DNA of 64,000 nt from Sedimentisphaerales bacterium (GTDB taxonomy: Bacteria > Planctomycetota > Phycisphaerae > Sedimentisphaerales > Anaerohalosphaeraceae), in the NCBI GenBank assembly GCA_016926155.1, contig JAFGPC010000051.1, positions 62,001-126,000 on the forward strand, read 5' to 3'. Position 1 is the first letter of the stretch. Every line of letters begins with the position of its first letter. Under the pieces are notes generated by a model. That model had not been told where the DNA came from. It ran no database searches and was given only the letters and a program-made list of their open reading frames with translations. The translations under genes were made by a program, and so were the position numbers. Positions 16,631-25,990 of the stretch are shown piece by piece.

Positions 16631-16684
16631 CGGCAACCAATTGTTGTACATGGATCAATACAATACAACGGATTGTTGTTGCCG
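16631..16684. repeat. Imperfect inverted repeat upstream of the rhamnosidase promoter
   Basis: The outer arms CGGCAAC (16631-16637) and GTTGCCG (16678-16684) are exact; inside them CAAT and GTTGTA continue the symmetry with small offsets. It ends 64 bases before the -35 at 16749, a plausible place for an activator site or a DNA hairpin. Confidence 0.45.
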
Positions 16685-16734
16685 TACATACCAGCACAAT
16701 CTGTACGTTGCTCTATACCGATAAGCCATTCAAC

Positions 16735-16807
16735 AAGCACTTCCAGCCTTGACAGAGGTGTCCGCCGGCGGGTATGATGGTGCCACGTGCGTGGACGGGG
16801 CGGTGAT
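16735..16807 (+). promoter_or_regulatory. Promoter-like module, copy 2, for the glycosidase operon
   Basis: TTGACA (16749-16754) and TATGAT (16773-16778) are 18 bases apart, giving a predicted start near 16785 and a leader of about 135 bases before the first gene at 16920. The whole segment is 71% identical, without gaps, to 15206-15278. A dyad CCACG-TG-CGTGG at 16783-16794 overlaps the expected transcription start, where a repressor could bind. Confidence 0.7.
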
Positions 16808-16919
16808 AGAGGGTCATTCCTGCCGTGATGTCCGACTGCAATACTGGGAAAGAAGGGGAAACTGGGGAGGACCAGGGATTGAAAAGAACGAAACGACAAA
16901 TCCAGGAAAGGATAAAATC

Positions 16920-19900
16920 ATGAAAGGCATGCCGGTATTTTTAAGTTCCATATTGTTTCTTGTTGGTATGACCTTGTGTCTGGCTTCATGTTCGGCCCAG
17001 GCCGGGATTGAGCCGGCCTATCTGCGTTGTGAATACAAGGTCAATCCGCTGGGGCTGGATATGCCCGATCCCCGGCTGAGCTGGGTTGTGCAGTCGGATC
17101 AGAGGGCACAGACACAAACGGCCTATCATATTCTCGTGGCCGGCAGTCGCGAACTGCTCGACAAGGATCGGGCGGACCTTTGGGATACCGGCAAGGTCAT
17201 GAGTGATGAAACTTCGCAGATTATCTATACCGGCCGGCCGCTGCGTTCGAATATGGAGTGCTACTGGAAGGTTCGCGTTTGGGACCGGCGGGGCGAGCCG
17301 TCGGCCTGGAGCGCGCCGGCAAGATGGACGACCGGGCTGATGGATTCCGGCAAGGAATGGATTGCACAATGGATCGGATTCGATGCCAGCCGCGACCGCT
17401 CTGTAGCCCAGTTTGATCTGTCATTCGAAAAGGCAAAGTGGATCTGGTATCCGGAAGGCAATCCACGCAACAATGCGCCGGTGGGTGGGCGTTACTTCCG
17501 CGCAATGTTTACAATTCCGCAGGATCGTACGATCAAACGTGCAACCGCCGCAATCAGCGCCGACAACAGTTATAAATTTTTTGTCAATCATCGGCGAACG
17601 CGGGACGGCAGCAATTTTAAGACAGCGATCGCTTTTGATATGACCGATCGTGTCAGACCGGGACGGAATATCGTCGCAGCCGAGGCGGTCAATGAAGGAG
17701 ACTCGGACAATCCGGCGGGATTCCTGGCGGTGATCAAGATCGAGTTTGACCGGGGCGAGCCGATGATGATCGTCAGCGACAAGAAGTGGCTGGTCTATAA
17801 TAAAGGCAGTGATGACTGGATGAACCTGGACAAGGATACCGGAGACTGGAAGCAAGCCATGGAACTGGGTGACTATGGAAGCCAGCCATGGAATAATATC
17901 GAAATTAAATCCACCGAATTATTCCTGCCGCCGGTGCAGTACCTGCGGAAAGAATTTTCCTGTGACAAGGAAATCCACCGCGCTGTAGTCTTCGCCTCGG
18001 CTTTGGGTAATTATGAACTGCACGTGAATGGAACACAGGTTGGGCGGGATTATTTCACGCCCGGCTGGACCGATTACAACATCCGCGTCTACTACAATAC
18101 CTACGATGTGACGGAAATAATTCACAAGGGCGATAATGCCATCGGGGCGATGTTGGCTGACGGTTGGTACAGCGGACACATCGGCTGGCAGCATATGCGG
18201 GACCATTATGGACAGAATCCAAGATTTTCCGCCATGCTCCGTGTTGAATATGTCGACGGCAGCGTTAAGCTTGTACCAACCGATGATTCCTGGAAGGCCT
18301 CGACCGGGCCGATTCTGGAGGGTGATTTCCTGATGGGTGAGACCTATGATGCCCGTCTGGAAATGAATGGCTGGGCTGCGGCCGACTTTGCCGATACGGG
18401 CTGGAAGACGGTTGATGTGACCAGCAAGATCGAGGCGAAAATTCAATCCTATCCTGGCGTTACAGTACAGGTCTTCCAGGAGATTCGACCCCGGACGATT
18501 GCCGAGCCGGAAAAGGGAAAATATGTTTTCGATATGGGAACCAACTTTGCCGGTTTTGTAAGGCTCAAGGTCAAGGGCCGGCCGGGCCAAAAGATAGTCC
18601 TGCGTTTCGCAGAGCGGCTCAATCCGAATGGAACCATCTACACGATCAATCTGCGCGGAGCACGTGCCACAGATACATATATCTGTAAAAGCGATGCCGT
18701 CGAGATCTGGCAGCCGCGGTTTACATTCCATGGCTTCCAGTACGTCGAGATCAGCGGCTTGGATCAGCGGCCTTCCCTGGATACGATCACGGGGATCGAG
18801 CTGACCAGCGCTACACCGATTGCAGGCAGCTTTGTCTGCAATGATGAGACGGCCAATCAGCTTTATAAAAATATATGTCAGACACAAAGGGCCAATTACA
18901 TTGATATCCCCACCGATTGTCCGCAGCGGGATGAACGCCTGGGCTGGACGGGCGATGCACAGGTCTATGTGCGGACGGCAACCAATAATACCGATGTCTC
19001 AGCCTTCTATACCAAGTGGCTGGTGGATCTGGAAGATGCGCAGGGACCGACGGGCGACTTTCCGGATGTGGCCCCGCGCAAGGTGGCCACCGGAGGCGGA
19101 ACGGCGGCCTGGGGGGATGCTGGCGTGATCTGTCCCTGGACGATCTACCTGATTTACGGGGACAAACGGGAATTGGCTGAGCACTATGACGGCATGCAGC
19201 GCTGGGTGGACTATTGCAAGGGAATCACCAAGGACCTTCTACGTCCCGCCCAGGGTTATGGTGACTGGCTGAGCATCAATGCCGATACGCCCAAGGATGT
19301 GCTGGCAACGGCCTATTTTGCCTACAGTACAAAGCTGACCGCAAAGGCCGCCGAAGTGTTGGATAAGGCCGAAGATGCAGTCAAGTACAACAATCTGTTT
19401 GAAGACATCAAAGCGGCCTTTAATAAGGCCTATGTTGCCGAAGATGGGCACATCAAAGGCGATACGCAAACAGTATATGTATTGGGACTGATGTTCGATC
19501 TGCTGCCCCAGGCCAAGCGGCCTGCCGCCGTGAAGTATCTGGTTGACAATATTGCCCAGCGAGGCTGGCACCTGTCCACCGGGTTTGTCGGCACCAAGGA
19601 TCTGATGATGACACTGTACGATGTCGGACGACTGGATGTGGCGTACCGGCTATTCCATAATGATACGTTCCCGTCCTGGGGCTTTTCCATTCGCCACGGT
19701 GCTACGAGTATCTGGGAGAGGTGGGATGGCTGGACCCCGGACAGAGGCTTCCAGAATCCCGGTATGAACAGCTTTGCCCATTACAGCTTTGGTGCGGTGG
19801 GCGAGTGGATGTTCAGGACGATTGGCGGGATCGATACGGACGGACCCTCGTACAAACAGATCATTATTCGACCTCGGCCGGGCGGGAAAATCCATGAGGC

Positions 19901-20168
19901 CCGGGTCAGCCATAAATGTATCCGCGGGATGATCCATACGGATTGGAATCTGTCGGGAGATGTATTTACGTTGAAAGTAGATGTCCCGGCTAATACGACC
20001 GCCCGGGTTTATATCCCGATCGACAAACGGGATGCGGTTTCCGAAAAAGGCAATTTTGTTGGTACGGATTATTTGTGCATCGAAGACGGCTCGGTCGTCT
20101 ACCGCATAGGCTCGGGTAGCTATGAGTTTGCCGCCAAGGGCGTCAAGCCGATTCAAATGGCTGAATAG
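16920..20168 (+). CDS. GH78 alpha-L-rhamnosidase, lipoprotein
   Basis: A 1082-residue glycoside hydrolase expected to release alpha-L-rhamnose from polysaccharides or glycosides. The leader ends in the lipobox LASC, so it is probably an exported lipoprotein. The N-terminal fibronectin-like domain has the family opening EPAYLRCEYKVNPLGLD and PRLSWVV. Beta-sandwich domains follow, one carrying the family's ADGWYSG segment. The (alpha/alpha)6 barrel contains the acid motif DCPQRDERLGWTGDAQ at residues 666-681. The C-terminus ends with PANTTARVYIP. The start at 16920 is chosen for the AGGAAAGG site and the signal peptide; the longer open frame runs back through the promoter. First gene of a five-gene operon. 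Confidence 0.95.
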   Translation: MKGMPVFLSSILFLVGMTLCLASCSAQAGIEPAYLRCEYKVNPLGLDMPDPRLSWVVQSDQRAQTQTAYHILVAGSRELLDKDRADLWDTGKVMSDETSQIIYTGRPLRSNMECYWKVRVWDRRGEPSAWSAPARWTTGLMDSGKEWIAQWIGFDASRDRSVAQFDLSFEKAKWIWYPEGNPRNNAPVGGRYFRAMFTIPQDRTIKRATAAISADNSYKFFVNHRRTRDGSNFKTAIAFDMTDRVRPGRNIVAAEAVNEGDSDNPAGFLAVIKIEFDRGEPMMIVSDKKWLVYNKGSDDWMNLDKDTGDWKQAMELGDYGSQPWNNIEIKSTELFLPPVQYLRKEFSCDKEIHRAVVFASALGNYELHVNGTQVGRDYFTPGWTDYNIRVYYNTYDVTEIIHKGDNAIGAMLADGWYSGHIGWQHMRDHYGQNPRFSAMLRVEYVDGSVKLVPTDDSWKASTGPILEGDFLMGETYDARLEMNGWAAADFADTGWKTVDVTSKIEAKIQSYPGVTVQVFQEIRPRTIAEPEKGKYVFDMGTNFAGFVRLKVKGRPGQKIVLRFAERLNPNGTIYTINLRGARATDTYICKSDAVEIWQPRFTFHGFQYVEISGLDQRPSLDTITGIELTSATPIAGSFVCNDETANQLYKNICQTQRANYIDIPTDCPQRDERLGWTGDAQVYVRTATNNTDVSAFYTKWLVDLEDAQGPTGDFPDVAPRKVATGGGTAAWGDAGVICPWTIYLIYGDKRELAEHYDGMQRWVDYCKGITKDLLRPAQGYGDWLSINADTPKDVLATAYFAYSTKLTAKAAEVLDKAEDAVKYNNLFEDIKAAFNKAYVAEDGHIKGDTQTVYVLGLMFDLLPQAKRPAAVKYLVDNIAQRGWHLSTGFVGTKDLMMTLYDVGRLDVAYRLFHNDTFPSWGFSIRHGATSIWERWDGWTPDRGFQNPGMNSFAHYSFGAVGEWMFRTIGGIDTDGPSYKQIIIRPRPGGKIHEARVSHKCIRGMIHTDWNLSGDVFTLKVDVPANTTARVYIPIDKRDAVSEKGNFVGTDYLCIEDGSVVYRIGSGSYEFAAKGVKPIQMAE

Positions 20169-20289
20169 AGCACCGATTTTACAATTTGTTGCCGTTTGTG
20201 TGAATTCAGCGGCCTCATTGCGCAAAACGAAACATCGCGGGGATGTAATGTACGCATGCATTTTATTTTGCTAATAGAAAGGATTTGCA

Positions 20290-23133
20290 ATGAAAATAGC
20301 AAGCTGTTCCATCCCAAGTATTTCTTTAGTGTGTGTTTTGTTTGCGTCTGTCAGTATGGCCGACAGAAACGTAATCCGTTTTAATTCGGACTGGCGCTTT
20401 AACAAAGGCGAGATGGAAGGCGCTGAGAAGGTGGACTTTGATGATTCGGCATGGAAGCCGGTGAACATACCGCACGACTGGGCCATCTCCGGTCCCTTCG
20501 ACCCAAAGGAAAACGGCTATGCCGGCAAGCTGCCCTGGCGTGGAGTCGGCTGGTATCGAAAGACCTTCTCACTGAAGAAAGCCGATCAAAGCCGAAGAGT
20601 ATACGTGGATTTTGGGGGAGTGATGGCCTTTCCCAAGGTTTATGTCAACGGGCAATTGGCAGGGCAATGGGATTATGGATATATGTCGTTCCGGGTGGAT
20701 GCGACACCGTATGTGAAATTTGGCGGGATAAATGTGATTGCTGTTCAAGCCGATACGCGACGACACGGCACCCGGTGGTATCCCGGTGCGGGGATCTATC
20801 GAAATGTCGCGATAACAATCTGCGATCCCGTGCACGTTGCCCACTGGGGTACGTTTGTGACAACGCCCGAAGTGAACGATTCTTCCGCGACGGTTCATGT
20901 AAATGCAACGATTGAGAACCATCTTGATGCCGAAGCAAAGATCCAGGTCGAAGCGATCCTGATCGGACCGGATGGTCGGCCGGTGGTTCGGGCCAGAAAG
21001 GATTACGTTGTTCCGGCTAATGGCTCCTGTCAGGCGGAGCCGTCTTTTGAGATCTCCGATCCCCAGCAATGGGATGTGGACAGCCCGAATCTGTATACCG
21101 CCAAGGTCATACTTTCCAGGGACTACAAAATACTTGATACGGACGTGGTATCATTTGGAATCCGTACGTTCGAATTCACTGCTGACGATGGATTTCATCT
21201 CAACGGCCGGCGAGTCCAGTTGTATGGTGTCAACCTACATCACGATCAGGGACCGCTGGGGGCCGCATTTTACACAAGGGCGATGGAGCGGCAACTGCAG
21301 ATCATGAAAGAGATGGGATGCAATGCACTTCGCACCAGTCACAATCCGCCCGCGTCCGAGGTGCTCGATTTATGTGATCGGATGGGAATTATTGTCTGGG
21401 ATGAATGTTTCGACAAGTGGAATGAGACATCGGACCGACTTCGGGATGTGGATCTGGTGGAGCACAATAAAAAGCAGCTTTGGAATTTAGTCATGCGGGA
21501 CCGGAATCATCCCAGTGTGGTGCTCTGGTCGATTGGAAATGAAATTTCCGATGTGGAAGGTAACGCCGGTGGAAGAGGTAAGGAGCAGGTTCGAATTCTC
21601 GGTGAATTTGTCCGGATGCTTGATCCGACCCGCCCGGTCGGGATGGGGTGTTATATTCCTTCCGCCGTAGGAACGCGCGTACTGGAAACCCTGGATCTTA
21701 CGGGTTGGAATTATGCTCGACGATATGCTCCATGTCGAGAGCTTTTCCCGGATAAGCCGATTATATACAGCGAATCCGCTTCGGCGTTGAGCACGCGGGG
21801 CTTCTATGATTTTCCTCTATCGAATCAGAAAACCCAGTATTCCGACCAGTTTCAGGTGGATTCGTATGATCTCAATGCAGCGCCATGGTCGGATATCGCC
21901 GATGCCGAGTTCAAGCTTATGGAGCAGGATCGCTTTGTGGCCGGCGAGTTTGTCTGGACGGGATTTGACTATCTAGGAGAGCCCACGCCGTTTGCTCAGG
22001 AAGCGAGGAGTTCCTACTTCGGGATTGTCGATCTGTGCGGGATTCCCAAGGATCGTTTTTATCTGTATCGGAGTTATTGGCGGCCGGAAGTCGTTACAGT
22101 ACACATTCTTCCGCATTGGAACTGGCCGGACCGTGTTGGAAAAAACGTGCCGGTGTTCGTCTACACGAATGGGGATTCAGCCGAACTGTTCTTAAACGGC
22201 AAGTCTCTCGGGCGGCGCACGAAGGGAAAACTGCCGGAACGACCTGAGAATTTTGCCCTGGGAAAACCTGCGACGGCCGGCACCCACCAATCGGAATATG
22301 GACATGTCGCCAATCACGCCAACGACGGAGATAATGATACGCGTTGGTGCGTTTCTTCCGGTCAGGTCGAGCAGTGGTGGCAGGTCGATCTGGGCAAAAT
22401 GCAGCCGATCCGCTTTCTTTCGATTGGTTTCGAAAAAGAAGAAAAGAATTATGGATATGTAATCAAGGCCTCGTCCAATGCATCCGACTGGACTACTCTT
22501 GTGACCAAGAAAACCAGTCAGGAACCTCGATGGGGCGGCCCGAGCGAACAATTCCACGATGTGGATGTGCAAGCCAGATACGTACGAATAGAGTTTACGG
22601 AATTACGATCCGGAATATGGGCAAGTATTCGGGAATTCGGCGTTTTCCCCGCCAAAGTAGAGTCTTTCTATTATAATCCAACCTACCAATATCGCCTGCG
22701 ATGGAACGAGGTCGTGTATGAACCGGGCGAATTGAAGGCAGTTGCTTACAAGGATGGAAATAAAATTGGTGAAGCAACAATGCGGACTGCGGACAAACCA
22801 GCCTCGATTCGCCTGACACCCGATCGTAAGACCTTGAAAGCGGATGGGCAGGACCTGTGTTATGTTTTAGTTGAGGCATTGGATGAGCAAGGAACATTGT
22901 GTCCCCTTGCCGATAACCTGATCCATTTCAAGGTGCAAGGGCCTGCGGAAATCGCAGGTGTGGGTAACGGAAATCCACTTTCCCTCGAACCGTTTCAGGC
23001 CGATTTTCGCAAATTGTTCTATGGCAAGGCGATGCTGATCCTTCACATAATCGAAAACCGCTCGGGTTCTATTCGGGTTAGTGCGTCCAGTGAGGGATTG
23101 GTATCAGACAGTATGAAGATCGAGAGTGAATGA
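20290..23133 (+). CDS. GH2 beta-galactosidase-type enzyme with inserted CBM32-like domain
   Basis: A 947-residue secreted glycosidase. After a signal peptide (residues 1-24), the GH2 jelly-roll begins (FNSDWRFNKGEMEGA, PHDW). An Ig-like domain and the TIM barrel follow (NLHHDQGPLGAAFY, NALRTSHNPPASEVLDLCD). The acid/base Glu418 is in SIGNE, and Glu495 in IIYSESAS is the probable nucleophile. Residues of about 653-790 are an F5/8 type C (CBM32-like) domain inserted before the final Ig-like domains (ALGKPATAG start, WWQVDLG, RYVRIEFTE). It could act on beta-galactosides or related beta-linked sugars; GH2 specificity is not readable here. An AGAAAGG site precedes the ATG. Four-base ATGA overlap with the longest possible start of the next gene. 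Confidence 0.93.
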   Translation: MKIASCSIPSISLVCVLFASVSMADRNVIRFNSDWRFNKGEMEGAEKVDFDDSAWKPVNIPHDWAISGPFDPKENGYAGKLPWRGVGWYRKTFSLKKADQSRRVYVDFGGVMAFPKVYVNGQLAGQWDYGYMSFRVDATPYVKFGGINVIAVQADTRRHGTRWYPGAGIYRNVAITICDPVHVAHWGTFVTTPEVNDSSATVHVNATIENHLDAEAKIQVEAILIGPDGRPVVRARKDYVVPANGSCQAEPSFEISDPQQWDVDSPNLYTAKVILSRDYKILDTDVVSFGIRTFEFTADDGFHLNGRRVQLYGVNLHHDQGPLGAAFYTRAMERQLQIMKEMGCNALRTSHNPPASEVLDLCDRMGIIVWDECFDKWNETSDRLRDVDLVEHNKKQLWNLVMRDRNHPSVVLWSIGNEISDVEGNAGGRGKEQVRILGEFVRMLDPTRPVGMGCYIPSAVGTRVLETLDLTGWNYARRYAPCRELFPDKPIIYSESASALSTRGFYDFPLSNQKTQYSDQFQVDSYDLNAAPWSDIADAEFKLMEQDRFVAGEFVWTGFDYLGEPTPFAQEARSSYFGIVDLCGIPKDRFYLYRSYWRPEVVTVHILPHWNWPDRVGKNVPVFVYTNGDSAELFLNGKSLGRRTKGKLPERPENFALGKPATAGTHQSEYGHVANHANDGDNDTRWCVSSGQVEQWWQVDLGKMQPIRFLSIGFEKEEKNYGYVIKASSNASDWTTLVTKKTSQEPRWGGPSEQFHDVDVQARYVRIEFTELRSGIWASIREFGVFPAKVESFYYNPTYQYRLRWNEVVYEPGELKAVAYKDGNKIGEATMRTADKPASIRLTPDRKTLKADGQDLCYVLVEALDEQGTLCPLADNLIHFKVQGPAEIAGVGNGNPLSLEPFQADFRKLFYGKAMLILHIIENRSGSIRVSASSEGLVSDSMKIESE

Positions 23134-23159
23134 TCTGTCGAACAGAAAGCGGGTGTGCG

Positions 23160-25976
23160 ATGTCAATGCGATTATTGTCAATCCTACTACTGATTTCAGG
23201 GATATATTCCCTGCCTTCCAGTGCATCGGAAATAGATCGTTATAATGTCCTGTGGACCAGTCCCAGCAAAGATGCTTCCGGGAGTATGCCGTTGGGAAAT
23301 GGAGACATCGGCCTGAATGTCTGGATGGAGGAAACGGGAGATCTGCATTTCTATATAAGCAAGACCGATGCATGGGGCGACAACGCCCGCCTGCTCAAGA
23401 TCGGCAAGATCCGTATCAATATTTCCCCCAATCCATTACAGGCGGATTCCTCGTTTCGACAGGAACTGCAACTGGAAAAGGGCATGATTGTTTTTGAGTT
23501 GAATCAGGGGAAATCGAATGCAATCAAAGTATCCATCTGGGTGGATGCCAATGATTCGGTGGTTTACATAACTGCTGAATCCCCTGAACCGGTTATATTA
23601 ACCGGTTATATTGAGTTGTGGCGAAACAAACCCTTTGAATTACCCTCGCTGGAATGCAGCGATGTAATGCAAATCAGCCATTCCCGCCCCAAAGATCCAA
23701 TGGGGCCTACAATTGTACAGCCGGACACAGTCTTCAAGGATTTGCAGGGACAAATCGGCTGGGTGCACTACAACAGCAAATCTGTAGGTCCGGAGATCAC
23801 CATGAAGATCCAGGGCCTGGATGATTTTTCCATGCCCGATCCACTGTTGGGACGTACATTTGGAGCGGTAATTACTGCCGACAACAGCCAACGAATCGAT
23901 GACCTGACGTTGAAAACCAAGCCGGCCGTTTTCCATCGCTTTAACGTGTTTGTATTAACTGAACATCCGTCTACTCCCGAAAAGTGGCTCAACACGGTGG
24001 ATGGGATAATCAAGCAGACCGAGCAGACCGATTTCACTATTCGCCGCAATCGTCACGAGCAGTGGTGGCGTGATTTCTGGCAACGGAGCTGGATTCATAT
24101 TGATTCAGATATCCCCCCGTCTCTGCCGGTAATGGTGGGCCGGAACGATCACCCGGTCCGGATTGGTGTGGATCAGGCGGGAGGTAATCGATTTGTCGGG
24201 CAGATCGGTCGAGTTTCTCTATTCAAACAGGCACTCAGTCCGGAGCAGATCCTGCTTTTAACCCTGAATCGGACAATTATAAAGAGAGAAGGTATCATCG
24301 GAAGCTGGATGGATGTGCCGATTGGCAAAGAGCTTGCGGAGATTGATTCCAAGAACCTGACCGGACCTTTGACATTGGAAGCGTGGATCCTGCCCGGTGC
24401 GCTTCCGGAATCTGGTGGCCGCATCGTAGACAAGGTAACGCCGGGCAAAGATGATGGGATTTTGCTGGATACCTGGCCGGGTAACAGTTTGCGTCTGATC
24501 AGTATAGTCGGGCATGTCGAAGTGAAAGAATGCCTAACCCTCGGAACTTGGCATCATGTGGCGGCAACACTCGATCCATCCACTGGAATACAACGTCTTT
24601 ATTTGGATGGAAAAATAATCGGTGATCTAACTATAAACATAACAAAACCAACCTTTGTCCTATCGCAATCATATCAGCTTCAGCGATTCATTAATGCCTG
24701 CGCAGGGCGGGGACGATATCCGATTAAATTTAACGGTTCGATCTTTACCGTTCCCGCCGCCGGAATGCCGGGGGATGCCGATTTTCGTCGGTGGGGGCCC
24801 GGTTACTGGTGGCAGAATACGCGGCTGCCGTATATCAGCATGCCCGCTTCGGGCGATTTTGATTTGATGCGTCCGCTATTTCGGATGTATGTCGATGATC
24901 TGATGCCGCTATTTGTCCATCGAACTAAAAAATACTTTGGTCATGATGGCGCCTATGTTCCGGAGTGTATCTATTTCTGGGGGACGGTTTTTAGTGAAAC
25001 GTATGGATGGACGCCGTATGAAGAGCGCCGGGACAAGCTACAGGAAAGCGGCTGGCATAAGTGGGAGTGGGTGTCCGGGCCGGAACTGGTCTTTATGATG
25101 TTCGATTATTATGACTATACATTGGATGAATCGTTTCTACAGAAGTCTTTGCTTCCAATGGCTCATCAGATCCTGACATTTTTCGACGAACACTATAAAT
25201 CAGGAGATGACGGCAAGCTCATTATGCATCCGTCGCAGGCCCTGGAAACATGGTGGGACTGCACTAATCCCATGCCGGAGGTAGCGGGTTTGCATGCGGT
25301 AACCCAGCGTCTGCTCGCATTGCCTGACAAATTTGCGACTACCGAGCAACGTGAGTTCTGGCAATCATTGCAGAACAAGATGCCTCCTCTGCCAATCCGC
25401 GAGGTGGATGGCGTTCGAATGCTTTCTCCCGCCGACAAATTCGCAGATAAACGAAACATTGAAAATCCGGAGTTGTACGCTGTTTTCCCGTTTCGGCTGG
25501 TCTCGTTCGAAAAGGACAATGCAGCTCTTGGCCGGACTGCCTTGGAGCACCGTCAAGATCGTGGCAATTTCGGCTGGAGGCAGGATGACATTTTTATGGC
25601 CTACCTCGGCCTGACTGATCAGGTCAGAGAATATGTCGTTGGACGGGCTCGGAATAAAGATAAAAACTCGCGTTTTCCAGTGTTCTGGGGCCCCAATTAT
25701 GATTGGGTGCCCGATCAGGATCATGGAGGGATTCTGCTCAAGACAGTTCAGTCCATGCTGCTGCAGACCGAGGGCAAAAAAATTTTCCTGATGCCGGCCT
25801 GGCCGAAGCAGTGGAATGTGGATTTCAAACTTCACGCACCCCGCCGTACTGTGCTACAGGGACGATATAAAGAAGGCCGACTCGAGCGACTTGATGTAAC
25901 TCCCGTCGAACGAAGGGAAGATGTTATCATCGTGAATTCAGCTTCTCCCAATAAGGAACAGGAAAATCCCAATTGA
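23160..25976 (+). CDS. DUF5703 / GH95-like secreted protein with inserted LamG domain
   Basis: A 938-residue exported protein. Following a signal peptide (MSMRLLSILLLISGIYSLPSSA), the N-terminal domain opens WTSPSKDASGSMPLGNGDIGLN and continues FYISKTDAWGD, typical of DUF5703 proteins related to GH95 and GH65-type (alpha/alpha)6 hydrolases. Residues of about 320-490 form a LamG/concanavalin-like domain (GPLTLEAWILPG, TWHHVAATLD, RLYLDGKIIG) set into the chain. The helical barrel then resumes at QSYQLQRFINACAGRGRYPIKF. Substrate is unknown; a role in polysaccharide breakdown is inferred from the operon. The start is uncertain: 23130 overlaps the preceding stop as ATGA, but 23160 gives a proper signal peptide. 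Confidence 0.85.
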   Translation: MSMRLLSILLLISGIYSLPSSASEIDRYNVLWTSPSKDASGSMPLGNGDIGLNVWMEETGDLHFYISKTDAWGDNARLLKIGKIRINISPNPLQADSSFRQELQLEKGMIVFELNQGKSNAIKVSIWVDANDSVVYITAESPEPVILTGYIELWRNKPFELPSLECSDVMQISHSRPKDPMGPTIVQPDTVFKDLQGQIGWVHYNSKSVGPEITMKIQGLDDFSMPDPLLGRTFGAVITADNSQRIDDLTLKTKPAVFHRFNVFVLTEHPSTPEKWLNTVDGIIKQTEQTDFTIRRNRHEQWWRDFWQRSWIHIDSDIPPSLPVMVGRNDHPVRIGVDQAGGNRFVGQIGRVSLFKQALSPEQILLLTLNRTIIKREGIIGSWMDVPIGKELAEIDSKNLTGPLTLEAWILPGALPESGGRIVDKVTPGKDDGILLDTWPGNSLRLISIVGHVEVKECLTLGTWHHVAATLDPSTGIQRLYLDGKIIGDLTINITKPTFVLSQSYQLQRFINACAGRGRYPIKFNGSIFTVPAAGMPGDADFRRWGPGYWWQNTRLPYISMPASGDFDLMRPLFRMYVDDLMPLFVHRTKKYFGHDGAYVPECIYFWGTVFSETYGWTPYEERRDKLQESGWHKWEWVSGPELVFMMFDYYDYTLDESFLQKSLLPMAHQILTFFDEHYKSGDDGKLIMHPSQALETWWDCTNPMPEVAGLHAVTQRLLALPDKFATTEQREFWQSLQNKMPPLPIREVDGVRMLSPADKFADKRNIENPELYAVFPFRLVSFEKDNAALGRTALEHRQDRGNFGWRQDDIFMAYLGLTDQVREYVVGRARNKDKNSRFPVFWGPNYDWVPDQDHGGILLKTVQSMLLQTEGKKIFLMPAWPKQWNVDFKLHAPRRTVLQGRYKEGRLERLDVTPVERREDVIIVNSASPNKEQENPN

Positions 25977-25990
25977 TTGGAGGATGACTC

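Larger units (their letters stand above)
15962..16734. other. Long gene-free regulatory region upstream of the glycosidase operon
   Basis: No standard gene is visible. Items of note: a 12-codon reading frame on the minus strand (16004-16042) with an AAAGGAG site in front, in the leader of the PEP-CTERM gene; a palindrome TTTATCC-G-GGATAAA at 16353-16367; a CRP-like site at 16488-16503; and an imperfect 54-bp inverted repeat at 16631-16684. The density of symmetrical sites suggests that the adjoining genes are controlled from here. Confidence 0.5.

Noticed and set aside
15206-16807. The 73-bp repeat as remnants of a shared protein-coding segment
   Set aside because: Both copies can be read in an open frame, but the 21 differences show no excess at third codon positions, and several change amino acids radically.
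17919-18887. Long open frame (322 codons) antisense to the GH78 gene, and similar long frames opposite other genes such as 36540-37511
   Set aside because: They lack ribosome sites, signal or domain patterns, and lie opposite clearly recognised proteins; open antisense frames are common at this base composition.
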